From the NCBI RefSeq assembly GCF_002217985.1, contig NZ_BCMI01000017.1:1-64000 (forward strand): a stretch of 64,000 nt of DNA, read 5' to 3'. Below, piece by piece: positions 28,006 through 39,017 of the stretch. The notes under the pieces were generated by a model. That model did no database searches and was not told the origin of the DNA. It saw only the letters and a list, made by a program, of their open reading frames with translations. This stretch comes from Secundilactobacillus pentosiphilus. GTDB lineage: Bacteria > Bacillota > Bacilli > Lactobacillales > Lactobacillaceae. The stretch's first letter is position 1. The number at the start of each line of letters is the position of its first letter. The translations under genes were made by a program, and so were the position numbers.

Positions 28006-28197
28006 TTAGCTATTAAGTTTTGAAATGGCATCAAGAAGTGACTCAGCACTATCGACTAATTGAAGCACCTGGTGCTTTTCACCGGCATCAGCAGCGCTTT
28101 CAATTCCTTGAGCGACCTTGTTCATGTTTTGGCTAAGCACCTTAACGGGTGTTAACCCGACTAAATCTTCGATATTTGAGTTCGCATTTTCTTGCAT
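28006..28197 (-). CDS. 63-aa helical protein related to the tail of MucBP-like proteins
   Basis: A small helix-rich protein with AGGAGG at good distance from its ATG, starting three bases after the stop of the MucBP-like gene. The second half (VLQLVDSAESLLDAISKLNS) closely follows the C-terminal helix of the upstream protein (VDALVDSSQKMLEAIKSL) and of the paralogue at 2512-3273 (IDGLVMNERQMLEAIKTL). The first half is another amphipathic helix, so it looks like a free-standing copy of their helical hairpin. It has no signal peptide. I infer that it forms a coiled-coil or helical-bundle complex with the MucBP-like protein. The small Asp4/Asp5 proteins of streptococcal accessory Sec systems are an analogy in size and context only. 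Confidence 0.75.
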   Translation of the reverse strand: MQENANSNIEDLVGLTPVKVLSQNMNKVAQGIESAADAGEKHQVLQLVDSAESLLDAISKLNS

Positions 28198-28200
28198 GGT

Positions 28201-29052
28201 TTATTCCTCCTTAACCCCATCTAAAACCGTCAATGATTTGATTGCTTCTAACATCTTTTGTGATGAATCAACGAGTGCATCGACCTTCTTAGGATCATCC
28301 ACTTCCTGCATACTGTCGCAGATAAGTGTTAAGGCCTTTGCCAACAAAGCAACTGGTGTGGCTTGCTCAGAAGCGGCTTGTGAATCTGACTGCTCTGACG
28401 CCTCAGCCTCATGATCGTCATCATTTGCGCGTTCAAGTCTTGATGAATCCTCTTCATCAGCTGACTCTGAACTGGCATCCAATGCTTTTTCAGGTTCCTC
28501 AGCCGATTCCTGTAAGTCATCCATATCTGGTAACTTCCCATCCGGATCAATCGTTAACTCAGTTTCCATCTTGTCAACCTTGTCTTTCTCAGCAGGTGTC
28601 AGACTGACCAAATTGGTTTTGGCGTTTGGCTTGCCGGGTTGATAATGTGCTGGATCAGCAATCTGTTCGCCAAGACCATCATCAGTCATCACGTAGTAGT
28701 GGTGCCCGTCAATGTCTTGCAGTTCAACTGGTGCGACCTGATCAGGCTTATCACCATTCTTAAGCGTGATGAGCTCGCCAGCAACATCTGTTAACCCGTG
28801 GTACACTTGCAAAGCCCCAATCCGATCGTAAACAAGTCGGATGACTGCTGGTGTATCCGTCATCTTTCTTGTCAGCTCATCCGGCTTCTTAACCAAGACG
28901 TAACCCTTTAAGATTGGTGTTGCAACCTGGTACGTGGCATCAATCGCTCGAAAGATTTTAAGCGGTTCCATAATTGCTTCGCCAGACTTGGTCTCGAAGT
29001 GAACCTCTGCGTAGTTCTGTGTCTTGTGCGCCGTCTCCTCAGCTTCCGACAT
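28201..29052 (-). CDS. Leaderless MucBP-fold protein with acidic linker and helical tail (paralogue 1)
   Basis: A protein of 283 residues. The ATG at 29,052 has GGGGGAGAG upstream; a longer upstream frame has no ribosome site. Residues about 14-85 follow the MucBP pattern: AEVHFETKSGEAI, PLKIF, GYVLV, then RLVYDRIG. A second module follows (LITLKNGDKPDQVAPVEL), then a very acidic Ser/Glu/Asp-rich linker (about 165-240) and a helical hairpin (AKALTLICDSMQEV, then SSQKMLEAIKSL). There is no signal peptide or anchor, although MucBP domains normally sit in wall proteins. It is the first gene of an operon with a helical protein, an SseB-like protein, a 69-aa protein and a giant adhesin. I infer a cytoplasmic partner of adhesin export or folding; direct evidence is lacking. 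Confidence 0.75.
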   Translation of the reverse strand: MSEAEETAHKTQNYAEVHFETKSGEAIMEPLKIFRAIDATYQVATPILKGYVLVKKPDELTRKMTDTPAVIRLVYDRIGALQVYHGLTDVAGELITLKNGDKPDQVAPVELQDIDGHHYYVMTDDGLGEQIADPAHYQPGKPNAKTNLVSLTPAEKDKVDKMETELTIDPDGKLPDMDDLQESAEEPEKALDASSESADEEDSSRLERANDDDHEAEASEQSDSQAASEQATPVALLAKALTLICDSMQEVDDPKKVDALVDSSQKMLEAIKSLTVLDGVKEE

Positions 29053-29111
29053 TCTCTCTCCCCCTTCTAAACGATCTTGATATATCACTTTCATTACCTA
29101 TAATTCTATTA

Positions 29112-29125
29112 AAAATAAATAGTTA
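29112..29125 (-). promoter_or_regulatory. AT-rich box upstream of the five-gene adhesin operon
   Basis: On the minus strand ATAACTATTTATTT lies about 60-75 bases before the ATG at 29,052. It resembles the CTATTTATAG boxes upstream of the genes starting at 3,273 and 32,480. It may be a promoter element or a site for the Mga-type regulator. The similarity is partial. Confidence 0.25.
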
Positions 29126-29173
29126 TATCCATGCGTATATATTTAGTTTTGTTCTCATTTTTTCCCAATAAAG

Positions 29174-29216
29174 CAAAAATAATGAACTGTTTTATTAACG
29201 TTGTTCATTATTTTTG
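29174..29216. repeat. Perfect 14-base inverted repeat between adhesin units
   Basis: CAAAAATAATGAAC (29,174-29,187) pairs perfectly with GTTCATTATTTTTG (29,203-29,216) over a 15-base loop. It lies about 120 bases upstream of the five-gene operon and 235 bases past the stop of the upstream adhesin. It could be a weak terminator or an operator. Nothing else is seen in 29,217-29,450. Confidence 0.5.
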
Positions 29217-29450
29217 AATATTCATCAATTTTAAATTTTTAAGGGAATCGTTCCTACATACCGTTAACTCAGCGATTTCGCAAAATCATCAAACCACATT
29301 TTCCCAGCCATACGTTAAGTGATTGATGACGTCAAAATTGCTGCTTAAACTCATCCGGTTTTAACTTCGATTCTTGATCTAAATCTCAAATAAACCCAAG
29401 TTCTCCCGGCTCAGTATATAAGGATTAATATTTTTTACATCTTTGAAGCA

Positions 29451-32480
<3,030 letters not shown>

Positions 32481-32617
32481 AGCATTCTCCCCCCATTAAT
32501 TCAACGTTTATAAGAATGATCTACATCTAACTCTAATATTAAGAAAGTAATAAACACATATCTATATTTGTACATAAAAATAATTCTGTTATTTTTGGGA
32601 TTTTTCGAAAAATTGAA

Positions 32618-32634
32618 ACTATAAATAGATACCC
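32618..32634 (-). promoter_or_regulatory. TATCTATTTATAG box upstream of the adhesin at 29,451-32,480
   Basis: On the minus strand GGGTATCTATTTATAGT lies about 140 bases before the start codon at 32,480. The TATCTATTTATAG core matches the near-palindrome at 3361-3378. The rest of 32,481-32,823 is AT-rich and shows no credible gene. Confidence 0.35.
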
Positions 32635-32823
32635 TCTTTTTAGTTAAAGGGATTAAACCCCGGTTTATCCACTTATATGAAGCCATTTGCGTTTTATTTG
32701 TGTATATAAACATTTAAAATGCTTAAATTTTGAGTTCCTGTTTGCGGGATTATCGTTATTGATTAATTAGCGATAAGTAATTATTGGCTTTCTTGATGAT
32801 GAATCGACATTTAAAATGCCATA

Positions 32824-32873
32824 TTAAAAAAGACGAACACCCCAAAGCTATTCCCAGCTTTAGGGTGTTCGTC
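32824..32873 (-). terminator. Terminator of the OYE/ADH operon
   Basis: Eighteen-base arms at 32,832-32,849 and 32,856-32,873 with one mismatch are followed on the minus strand by TCTTTTTTAAT. It lies 113 bases past the stop of the flavin reductase. Confidence 0.85.
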
Positions 32874-32985
32874 AAATGGTATGAACAAAGCATATTAATT
32901 TATGTTCTTAAAATCTTTATTGATCTTTTCCTACCTATTATTGCTTACCATAGATATAATTCTTATTCTTAACACAAATTATAAA

Positions 32986-34158
32986 CTAGAATTTTTCCCA
33001 AGGAGCCGCTGCATTCGCAAACGTTTCCTCTGGTGTGGTTTCAGTCGAAATTCCAGCAATTGGCTTGAATACAAAATTCAGAAAATCCCATAACGGCGAA
33101 GGGATGTTCAAATCTTCAACGTCAGTTGGTGATAATTGATAACGAATTGTTTTTTCGTCATTTGCAATAACTTTTTGAACCCACTGTGGTTCGCGGATCA
33201 ACTCACGTCCGATAGCGGCAAATTCAATGCCAGAGTTAATGACTTTTTCAGCATCTTCTGGCTTAGTGATATTGCCAACACCAATCAATGGAATTCGGTT
33301 ATCAAGTACCTTTTGAATTTGTGGCAAAATTGGCTCATTCGATTCTTTATCGTTTAATGACGTCCGCCAAACATTCCCCATTGACACGTGTAAGTAATCT
33401 AATGGCGAATCAGCCAAACGATCCACAAATGTTAAGGTATCTTCTAGTCGAATACCTGGGGTTTCAATTTCTTCTGGACTAATCCGATAGCCAATAATAA
33501 AGTCATGTGCGGCATATTGATCTGCAACAACTTTAACCTGATCAATAACTGCCAATGGGAAACGCATTCGGTTAACTAAGTTTCCGCCCCACTTATCAGT
33601 TCGTTGGTTGGAGTTTGGTGAATAGAATTGTTGTATCAAGTATGTGTTGGCACCATGAATTTCAACACCATCGAATCCAGCTAGAATGGCACGCCGAGTT
33701 GCTTCACCGAACGCTTTAATTTCGTCAAGCACTTCGGCGCCTGTCATTTCACGAGGTATTTCAAGACCCGGACGTTCTGCTCTGATGGCAGATGCGCTAA
33801 CTGGTTGTTCACCACGTAAGATCTTTGAAGTTGTCATACGGCCGGCATCAAAAATTTGTAGAATCGCTTTAGTACCATTAGTCTTCATAGCTTGAGCCAT
33901 TCTTGCTAAACCAGGAATCATCCGATCGTTATCAACACCTAAACCGCCTTCAAATCCTTTTCCAAGTGGTGTGACATTAGCACATGCCGAAATCTGCATG
34001 CCAACTCCACCAGAGCGAAGACCATAATAATCAATTTGATCTTTAGTAACTGCCCCATTTTCATGTGCACTCATTTCAGTCATAGGTGCCATCACGATAC
34101 GATTTTTAGCAACTGCACCATTACGAAAGCGATATGATTCTAAAAATTTATATGTCAT
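32986..34158 (-). CDS. Old Yellow Enzyme-family NADH:flavin oxidoreductase
   Basis: A TIM-barrel FMN enzyme of 390 residues, the usual length for the short OYE form. Landmarks are KNRIVMAPMTEMSA near the N-terminus, the HxxN substrate-binding pair in EIHGANTYLIQQFYSP with the catalytic Tyr following, and SNQRTDKWGG. The motif usually written QLWHAGR reads QIFDAGRM here. Such enzymes reduce activated C=C bonds such as enones, enals or unsaturated esters using NAD(P)H, in the cytoplasm. It follows the zinc alcohol dehydrogenase gene by 17 bases on the same strand, so the two may reduce an unsaturated aldehyde stepwise to a saturated alcohol. The MarR gene upstream likely controls both. The true substrate cannot be deduced. 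Confidence 0.9.
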   Translation of the reverse strand: MTYKFLESYRFRNGAVAKNRIVMAPMTEMSAHENGAVTKDQIDYYGLRSGGVGMQISACANVTPLGKGFEGGLGVDNDRMIPGLARMAQAMKTNGTKAILQIFDAGRMTTSKILRGEQPVSASAIRAERPGLEIPREMTGAEVLDEIKAFGEATRRAILAGFDGVEIHGANTYLIQQFYSPNSNQRTDKWGGNLVNRMRFPLAVIDQVKVVADQYAAHDFIIGYRISPEEIETPGIRLEDTLTFVDRLADSPLDYLHVSMGNVWRTSLNDKESNEPILPQIQKVLDNRIPLIGVGNITKPEDAEKVINSGIEFAAIGRELIREPQWVQKVIANDEKTIRYQLSPTDVEDLNIPSPLWDFLNFVFKPIAGISTETTPEETFANAAAPWEKF

Positions 34159-34175
34159 TTTAATTACCCTCCTTA

Positions 34176-35201
34176 TTATGCTTCAGCTTTGATATCAATT
34201 ACCGCACGGCCTTGAATTTCACCGCGATGCATCTGATCAACAATTTTATTAATATCACTCATCCGGCGAAGCTGAGTAATAGGTGAAACTAGTCCTTCGG
34301 AGGCATAATGAAAGGCCTCAGCAAGATCATTACGAGTACCAGTTAAGGTCCCTTTAACCCGAATACCGTCAACAATCATTTTAGCAATATTCATTTCCAT
34401 ATTACCGGCAGCCATACCAACTGCAACGACAATTCCATGCGCCTTAATAACGTTTGCTGCTTGATCAAATACTGTTGCGGCAGGCGCCGTAACAATTGCT
34501 GCACTTACACCATTAGGAATATGTTCACGAATGAATTTTGGAGAATCATTATTACTTGCGTTGAATACCAAATCTGCTCCTGCGTCTTTAGCTAAAGCTA
34601 ATTTTTCATCAACAATATCTACTGAGATAACTTTTAAATTAAATACATTTTTAGCATACTGAATCGCTAAATTACCAAGTCCGCCGGCACCGTATACTAC
34701 AATCCAATCGCCAGGCTTAGTACCCGCTTCTTTAAGTGCCTTATACGATGTCACACCGGCACAGGTAATTGAAGTTGCTTTAACAGAATCAAGTCCAGCG
34801 GGAACTTTCACAGCCCAATCAGCTTTGACAATTGCCTGTTGTGCCATTGCACCATCAACGTCAAAGCCCGATTCGTGACGATTACGGCATAAGTTTTCCA
34901 ATCCTTGCTCGCAGTACTCACAGTGCCCGCAACCAGCATAGAGCCAAGCAATTGATACTCGGTCTCCTGGCTTAACTGAAGTAACATCAGGTGCAACCTC
35001 ACGTACAACGCCAACGCCCTCATGTCCAGTAATTCTTCCTGGATGCTCACCTTGAGCGCCGCTAGCAATCAGTAAATCTGTGTGGCAAACACCACAATAT
35101 TCCATATCAACTAATGCTTCACCAGCTTTAATCGGTCTGATTGAAACATCCTTAACGCTAAAATAACCATTTGCTGGGTCATTAATCGTAACAGCCTTCA
35201 T
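34176..35201 (-). CDS. adhP: Zinc-dependent alcohol dehydrogenase (AdhP/AdhA type)
   Basis: A medium-chain dehydrogenase of 341 residues that interconverts alcohols and aldehydes with NAD(H). The catalytic zinc ligands are in CGVCHTD and GHEGVGVV. The structural zinc loop is CGHCEYCEQGLENLC, and the Rossmann motif is GAGGLGNLAIQYAKN. The ATG at 35,201 has GGAGG upstream; the frame extending to 35,282 lacks one. Closest in form to the AdhP/AdhT ethanol dehydrogenases of Gram-positives, but the physiological substrate is unknown. It is first in an operon with the OYE-type reductase. The upstream gap carries an inverted repeat and a cre-like site, so MarR and CcpA control are both possible. Confidence 0.88.
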   Translation of the reverse strand: MKAVTINDPANGYFSVKDVSIRPIKAGEALVDMEYCGVCHTDLLIASGAQGEHPGRITGHEGVGVVREVAPDVTSVKPGDRVSIAWLYAGCGHCEYCEQGLENLCRNRHESGFDVDGAMAQQAIVKADWAVKVPAGLDSVKATSITCAGVTSYKALKEAGTKPGDWIVVYGAGGLGNLAIQYAKNVFNLKVISVDIVDEKLALAKDAGADLVFNASNNDSPKFIREHIPNGVSAAIVTAPAATVFDQAANVIKAHGIVVAVGMAAGNMEMNIAKMIVDGIRVKGTLTGTRNDLAEAFHYASEGLVSPITQLRRMSDINKIVDQMHRGEIQGRAVIDIKAEA

Positions 35202-35388
35202 TGTTCTGACCTCCAATTTAGTTAAGCTTATTAACAAACATAGCATAGCACCATATTTTCTAAAATCAAGAACTTTTTTCACATTATTATTAAATCTATT
35301 TTATTTTCGCTTATGATTCCTAATATAACGGTAAAATCAGTAATTCAAAAAATTACAATTAAAATAATAAAATCTATTATATTTATAT

Positions 35389-35420
35389 GTAAACGCTTAA
35401 CAATTAGTTCCACTTGTTAA
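35389..35420. promoter_or_regulatory. MarR-type inverted repeat with overlapping cre-like site
   Basis: TTAACAA (35,397-35,403) and TTGTTAA (35,414-35,420) form a dyad upstream of the alcohol dehydrogenase. TGTAAACGCTTAAC at 35,389-35,402 matches 12 of 14 positions of the CcpA cre consensus and overlaps the left arm. Both are candidates only. Confidence 0.4.
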
Positions 35421-35434
35421 CTAAAAATAGATAT

Positions 35435-35458
35435 AAAAAAATAGGGCTCTCGCCTATT
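35435..35458 (-). terminator. Terminator overlapping the end of the MarR gene
   Basis: On the minus strand AATAGGCGAGAGCCCTATT is followed by seven T. The stop codon of the MarR gene lies inside the left arm. Confidence 0.75.
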
Positions 35459-35966
35459 CTTCTTTACCATTTGTTATTTTGCCACCCTCAACTGGGAAAT
35501 ACCCATGTGTATCTTTAACCGCATTTTGAAATTCATCCAAAAAACTAAAAAATTCCTGAATTTTTCTGGAGCCAACTTGATCACGCCAGAACTTTACATT
35601 TCGCAATTCCTGTTCAGTAAAACTTTTATCAATTTCAGTACCCTTCGCAGTTAATTGCCAAATCTTATTTCGTTTATCTTCATCGCTACCAGCAACGATT
35701 AATCTCTTTTGAATCAATCCCTTGATCAGCCTAGTCATTGCCGGTTTACTAACCTGGTGCCTTGTAGCTAGATTAGTACTGTTTAAGGAAACTGGTGATG
35801 AAGCAATATCATGAATTATTAAATATTCGTCAAATGTAATGCCAAATTTCTTCTTTGGTGCTTCAGCATATGCTCTTAAAAACTTTCGTTGAAATAAATA
35901 AGATCGTTGAAATTCAGTCATCATAATTTCCAAACTGACAATATTATTTTGATCATCCGATTTCAT
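35454..35966 (-). CDS. MarR-family transcription regulator
   Basis: A winged-helix regulator of 170 residues. The core runs from LIIHDIASSPVSLNSTNLAT through the recognition helix (HQVSKPAMTRLIKGL) to the wing (IVAGSDEDKRNKIWQLT). The ATG at 35,966 is preceded by GGTGGTGAG; the longer frame to 36,011 lacks a good site. MarR proteins bind short dyads and release them on sensing phenolics, aldehydes or oxidants. It lies upstream of the alcohol dehydrogenase and OYE genes on the same strand but ends in its own terminator, so it probably controls a separate operon promoter through the dyad at 35,397-35,420. Confidence 0.85.
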   Translation of the reverse strand: MKSDDQNNIVSLEIMMTEFQRSYLFQRKFLRAYAEAPKKKFGITFDEYLIIHDIASSPVSLNSTNLATRHQVSKPAMTRLIKGLIQKRLIVAGSDEDKRNKIWQLTAKGTEIDKSFTEQELRNVKFWRDQVGSRKIQEFFSFLDEFQNAVKDTHGYFPVEGGKITNGKEE

Positions 35967-36092
35967 TTTCTCACCACCCGTACAAATATTAATACTGTCA
36001 TGATAACTCATTTAATAGTTAATATAAAAGCTTCTTGCAAAAACGCTCTTTGGCATTCAGCGATAATTTCCGTATCTTTTTAATTCTAAACA

Positions 36093-36120
36093 AAAAAAGT
36101 CGACCCTCTCAGACCAGCTC
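36093..36120 (-). terminator. Terminator of the GntP-type permease gene
   Basis: On the minus strand an imperfect hairpin with a TGAGAG loop (AGCTGGTC / GGTCGACT) is followed by seven T. It lies 25 bases past the permease stop. A close relative with the same loop is at 45,731-45,753. Confidence 0.6.
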
Positions 36121-36144
36121 TGCATTATGTCTTCTAAATTTTAC

Positions 36145-37479
36145 TCAAACAAACAACGAAATTCCCCAAACCGCCAGCAACCCAACGACCGACATCGCCA
36201 TGGTCAACGTTGTCCAGGATAATAACGCCTCTTTTAGACTTAAGCCAAAGTACTGTTTGACCATCCAGAAACCAGCACCATTAACGTGGTCGCAAAAAAC
36301 CGAACCGGCGCCAACCGCTAAAACCATCAGCGCGGGGTCAATTCCCGATGTGGCAATCATGGGCGCAGTTAAGCCGGCACCCGTTAGAGCAGCAACCGTT
36401 GTTGAGCCAAGGCAAATTCTAAGGACGGCCGTGATGAGCCACGCCGCAATGATCGGCGATAAATTCAGGTTAGTAAATAGGTGAGAAATATAGTTGGCAA
36501 CGCCACCTTGTACCAAAACTTCTTTAAATGCCCCGCCACCACCGATAATCAAGAGCATCATCGCAATCTGCTTAATAGCAGTTTCAAAGCATTGCCCAAT
36601 TTGCTTCATCTTCATTCCTCTGGACAAGCCTACCGAATAAACGGCAAAGATTAAGGCCAAAATCATCGCGATGTCTGGAATGCCAATGAATTGCAGGAAC
36701 GCTGAAATCAGCCACTTACTTGGTAGAAAATACTTAGCTAGTGTCGCTACTGTAATCAATAAAACTGGCATAATTGCGGTTAAAACACTTACCTCAAAAT
36801 TTGGTAACTCACTGTTTTTAAACGTCTTTAATTTACCTAATGCTGAAATCTTTACATTTTTATGATAAATTTGCGGTGCGAAGTGATACAGCAGGTGATT
36901 ATACCCGGGACCCATAATCATAACGGTGGGAACAGCCGCAATGATTCCTAACAGTAAGACTTGGCCTAAGGGTGCACCCATAATCCCAGCAATGGCTGTT
37001 GGTGCGGGATGCGGCGGCAGAAAAGCATGGGCAACGTTTAAGGCGGCTGCCATGGGAATCGCTAAATAGAGTAAGGCCATATCCATTTCCTGTGCCACCA
37101 CGTATATGATCGGCAATAACACGACCAACCCCACTTCGAAAAAGAGTGCCAGTCCAATGATAAAAGACGCGATGACGATTGCCCACTCGATGTAACGCTT
37201 GCCAAATTTTTTAGTGAGCGTGGTGGCGATTCGCTGACCGGCGCCAGAGTCAGAAATCAACTTGCCCAGCATTGAGCCTAGTCCAAAAATCACCGCTAGA
37301 TGTCCAACCTGATCACCAATTCCCTTTTCCACGACATCAGCAATCTTGGTCCATGAAATTCCTAGCATCATGCCAACGGTGATGGACACGATAATCAGGG
37401 AAACAAAAGTATTCAGCTTAAGTTTCACAATCATGAAAACTAACAATAAAACACCAAGTATAATGATCAAAATTGGCAA
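36145..37479 (-). CDS. GntP-family sugar-acid:proton symporter
   Basis: A membrane protein of about 444 residues with 12 or so hydrophobic helices. The start is taken as the TTG at 37,479 because GGAGG lies eight bases upstream and MPILIIILGVLLLVF gives a typical GntP start; the frame extends to 37,560 without a site. Family landmarks include the loop HAFLPPHPAPTAIAGIMGA and VGAGSVFCDHVNGAGFWMVKQYF near the C-terminus. GntP proteins import gluconate and related aldonic or aldaric acids. It is near a glucarate dehydratase, a mandelate-racemase-type dehydratase and a lactonase, so glucarate, galactonate or a similar acid is likely. A palindrome precedes the gene and a separate terminator follows. 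Confidence 0.88.
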   Translation of the reverse strand: MPILIIILGVLLLVFMIVKLKLNTFVSLIIVSITVGMMLGISWTKIADVVEKGIGDQVGHLAVIFGLGSMLGKLISDSGAGQRIATTLTKKFGKRYIEWAIVIASFIIGLALFFEVGLVVLLPIIYVVAQEMDMALLYLAIPMAAALNVAHAFLPPHPAPTAIAGIMGAPLGQVLLLGIIAAVPTVMIMGPGYNHLLYHFAPQIYHKNVKISALGKLKTFKNSELPNFEVSVLTAIMPVLLITVATLAKYFLPSKWLISAFLQFIGIPDIAMILALIFAVYSVGLSRGMKMKQIGQCFETAIKQIAMMLLIIGGGGAFKEVLVQGGVANYISHLFTNLNLSPIIAAWLITAVLRICLGSTTVAALTGAGLTAPMIATSGIDPALMVLAVGAGSVFCDHVNGAGFWMVKQYFGLSLKEALLSWTTLTMAMSVVGLLAVWGISLFV

Positions 37480-37498
37480 GATCAGCACCTCCACATTT

Positions 37499-37512
37499 GT
37501 GAATATATTCAC
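37499..37512. promoter_or_regulatory. Perfect palindrome before the GntP gene
   Basis: GTGAATATATTCAC is a perfect 14-base palindrome, about 20 bases upstream of the TTG start and next to the ribosome site. It could be an operator. Confidence 0.4.
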
Positions 37513-37526
37513 TAAAGTCTTTAGAT

Positions 37527-37551
37527 AAAAACCAATGCTCAGTGCATTGGC
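37527..37551 (-). terminator. Terminator between the DASS transporter and GntP genes
   Basis: On the minus strand GCCAATGCACTGAGCATTGG is followed by TTTTTATC. It separates the two transport genes into different transcripts. Confidence 0.75.
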
Positions 37552-37599
37552 TTTTATCATCTTATTTAGAAATAACCCGTTTCGAAGTTTTTCTCTGCT

Positions 37600-38997
37600 C
37601 TATGCAATGCCCATCAAATGCCAGACAGGAACGCAGACCAGCAAACCGATAATGTTGATTGCCATATAACCAATTGACGACTTCGCCAGGGATGCCCGCG
37701 ATGCCATTCCATCCTGAACCGCAGCGGAACCAGTCAGGAAAGGCGCGTTCATGTAACTCAGCAGCCAAACGTTGACACTTGTGGTAACGATAATCACGAT
37801 CAATGCGGGACTAAAGCCCATCTGGGTAACGAATGGCAATAGTGCTAACGTTACCAGGGTACCTGTTGAGATCAAAGAAACAACGACAAACTTGATTAAG
37901 TAAATAATGATTGGCAAGACAATCACAGCAACCCAAATGTTGCCGATGATCGGTCCGATAACTGGCTTTAAAACATCCCGTAACCAGTTAGTCAAGCCAA
38001 CCGTTTGCATCACGTTGCCTAAAGCCATCACTGTCCCAATAAAGATAATGGTTGACCAACTCATTCTCGTCTTGAAGTCTTCGGCAGTCAGTACTTTGGC
38101 AGCCACTAAAATACTAACCCAAACTAACGCCGTTACTGCTGATGGAATATTGATCGTTGATTCCAGAATCCACATGATAATGGCGGCAATAATTGAAATC
38201 GCGGTAATCTTTTCATTCTTAGACATTGGCCCTAAAGCTTTTAACTGTTCGTTGATAAACTCTCTTGAAACTGGCGTATCATCCTTAGGCTTAAATAGAA
38301 AGCTGAGTAGGAAATAGCCCGCAACTAAAATGATAATGGTCCACGGAATCATCATCACAAACCAGTTTCCCCAAGAAAGCACTGATTGATATTTTGCCGG
38401 TAATAATCCTTTAAAAGCATAGTTTTGCGCAGTGGCACTTAAAAAACTACCCTCGGTAACAAAGAACCCCCACATGGCCGCTAAAAACAGGCCCGAACTA
38501 GCCGCGCTTTTAGGCTTATAGCCCAAAGCATCACTGATTCCTTTGGCAATGGGTGTACTCATCGCTGCTTTCGGGTGAGCACTGGGAATCATCGGTGCAA
38601 TGATCGTCCCGGAAATAAACAGGGCTAACGATTGACCCTTAAAATTAGCGGGGAAATACGACATAATTTTGTAGGCAATTCGGGTAATCAGTCCCGTCTT
38701 GGTTGCGGCAGCACCCAAGGCAAGGCCCCCAATAATAATCCACATGGTCGTGGTTGAAAAAATAGCAAACGAAGTTTCAAACGGAACTGCTTGAAGTACT
38801 ACCCATGTCGATAACATCAGCAGTCCAGTTGCAAAACTAGGAATGACGTTGAAAATCCAGAAAATGTTGGCGGTGACTAACGTTGCGAGCACGACCATCG
38901 CAGCGTGAGTCAAGCCGTGCGGAATCGGCAGGAAAAAGGCAATCACAATACCGAGAATTAAGCCAATAATACCAGCAATTAACTTACCGTTTTTCAT
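37600..38997 (-). CDS. DASS/SLC13-family anion:Na+ symporter (CitT-like)
   Basis: A membrane protein of 465 residues with about 12 hydrophobic segments. It shows family features: an N-terminal helix with PIPHGLTHAAMVVLA, the SNT-like segment FISGTIIAPMIPSAHPKA, and a repeat-like MGFSPALIVIIVTTSVNVWLL near the end. Members carry di- and tricarboxylates such as citrate, malate, tartrate or sulfate-like anions. The ATG at 38,997 has GGGGG at good spacing; another ATG at 39,003 is closer to the site. It follows the 2-hydroxyacid dehydrogenase gene by 20 bases, forming an operon. In this context tartrate, glucarate or another hydroxy-diacid is a plausible substrate. Confidence 0.82.
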   Translation of the reverse strand: MKNGKLIAGIIGLILGIVIAFFLPIPHGLTHAAMVVLATLVTANIFWIFNVIPSFATGLLMLSTWVVLQAVPFETSFAIFSTTTMWIIIGGLALGAAATKTGLITRIAYKIMSYFPANFKGQSLALFISGTIIAPMIPSAHPKAAMSTPIAKGISDALGYKPKSAASSGLFLAAMWGFFVTEGSFLSATAQNYAFKGLLPAKYQSVLSWGNWFVMMIPWTIIILVAGYFLLSFLFKPKDDTPVSREFINEQLKALGPMSKNEKITAISIIAAIIMWILESTINIPSAVTALVWVSILVAAKVLTAEDFKTRMSWSTIIFIGTVMALGNVMQTVGLTNWLRDVLKPVIGPIIGNIWVAVIVLPIIIYLIKFVVVSLISTGTLVTLALLPFVTQMGFSPALIVIIVTTSVNVWLLSYMNAPFLTGSAAVQDGMASRASLAKSSIGYMAINIIGLLVCVPVWHLMGIA

Positions 38998-39017
38998 GGT
39001 CATGGCCCCCTTTCAAA

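Noticed and set aside
32501-32713. 70-aa frame upstream of the adhesin at 29,451-32,480
   Set aside because: Very AT-rich, no ribosome site, and it covers the promoter region including the shared CTATTTATAG box.
36035-36484. 149-aa plus-strand frame at the end of the GntP gene
   Set aside because: It crosses the GntP terminator and is antisense to clear membrane helices of the permease.
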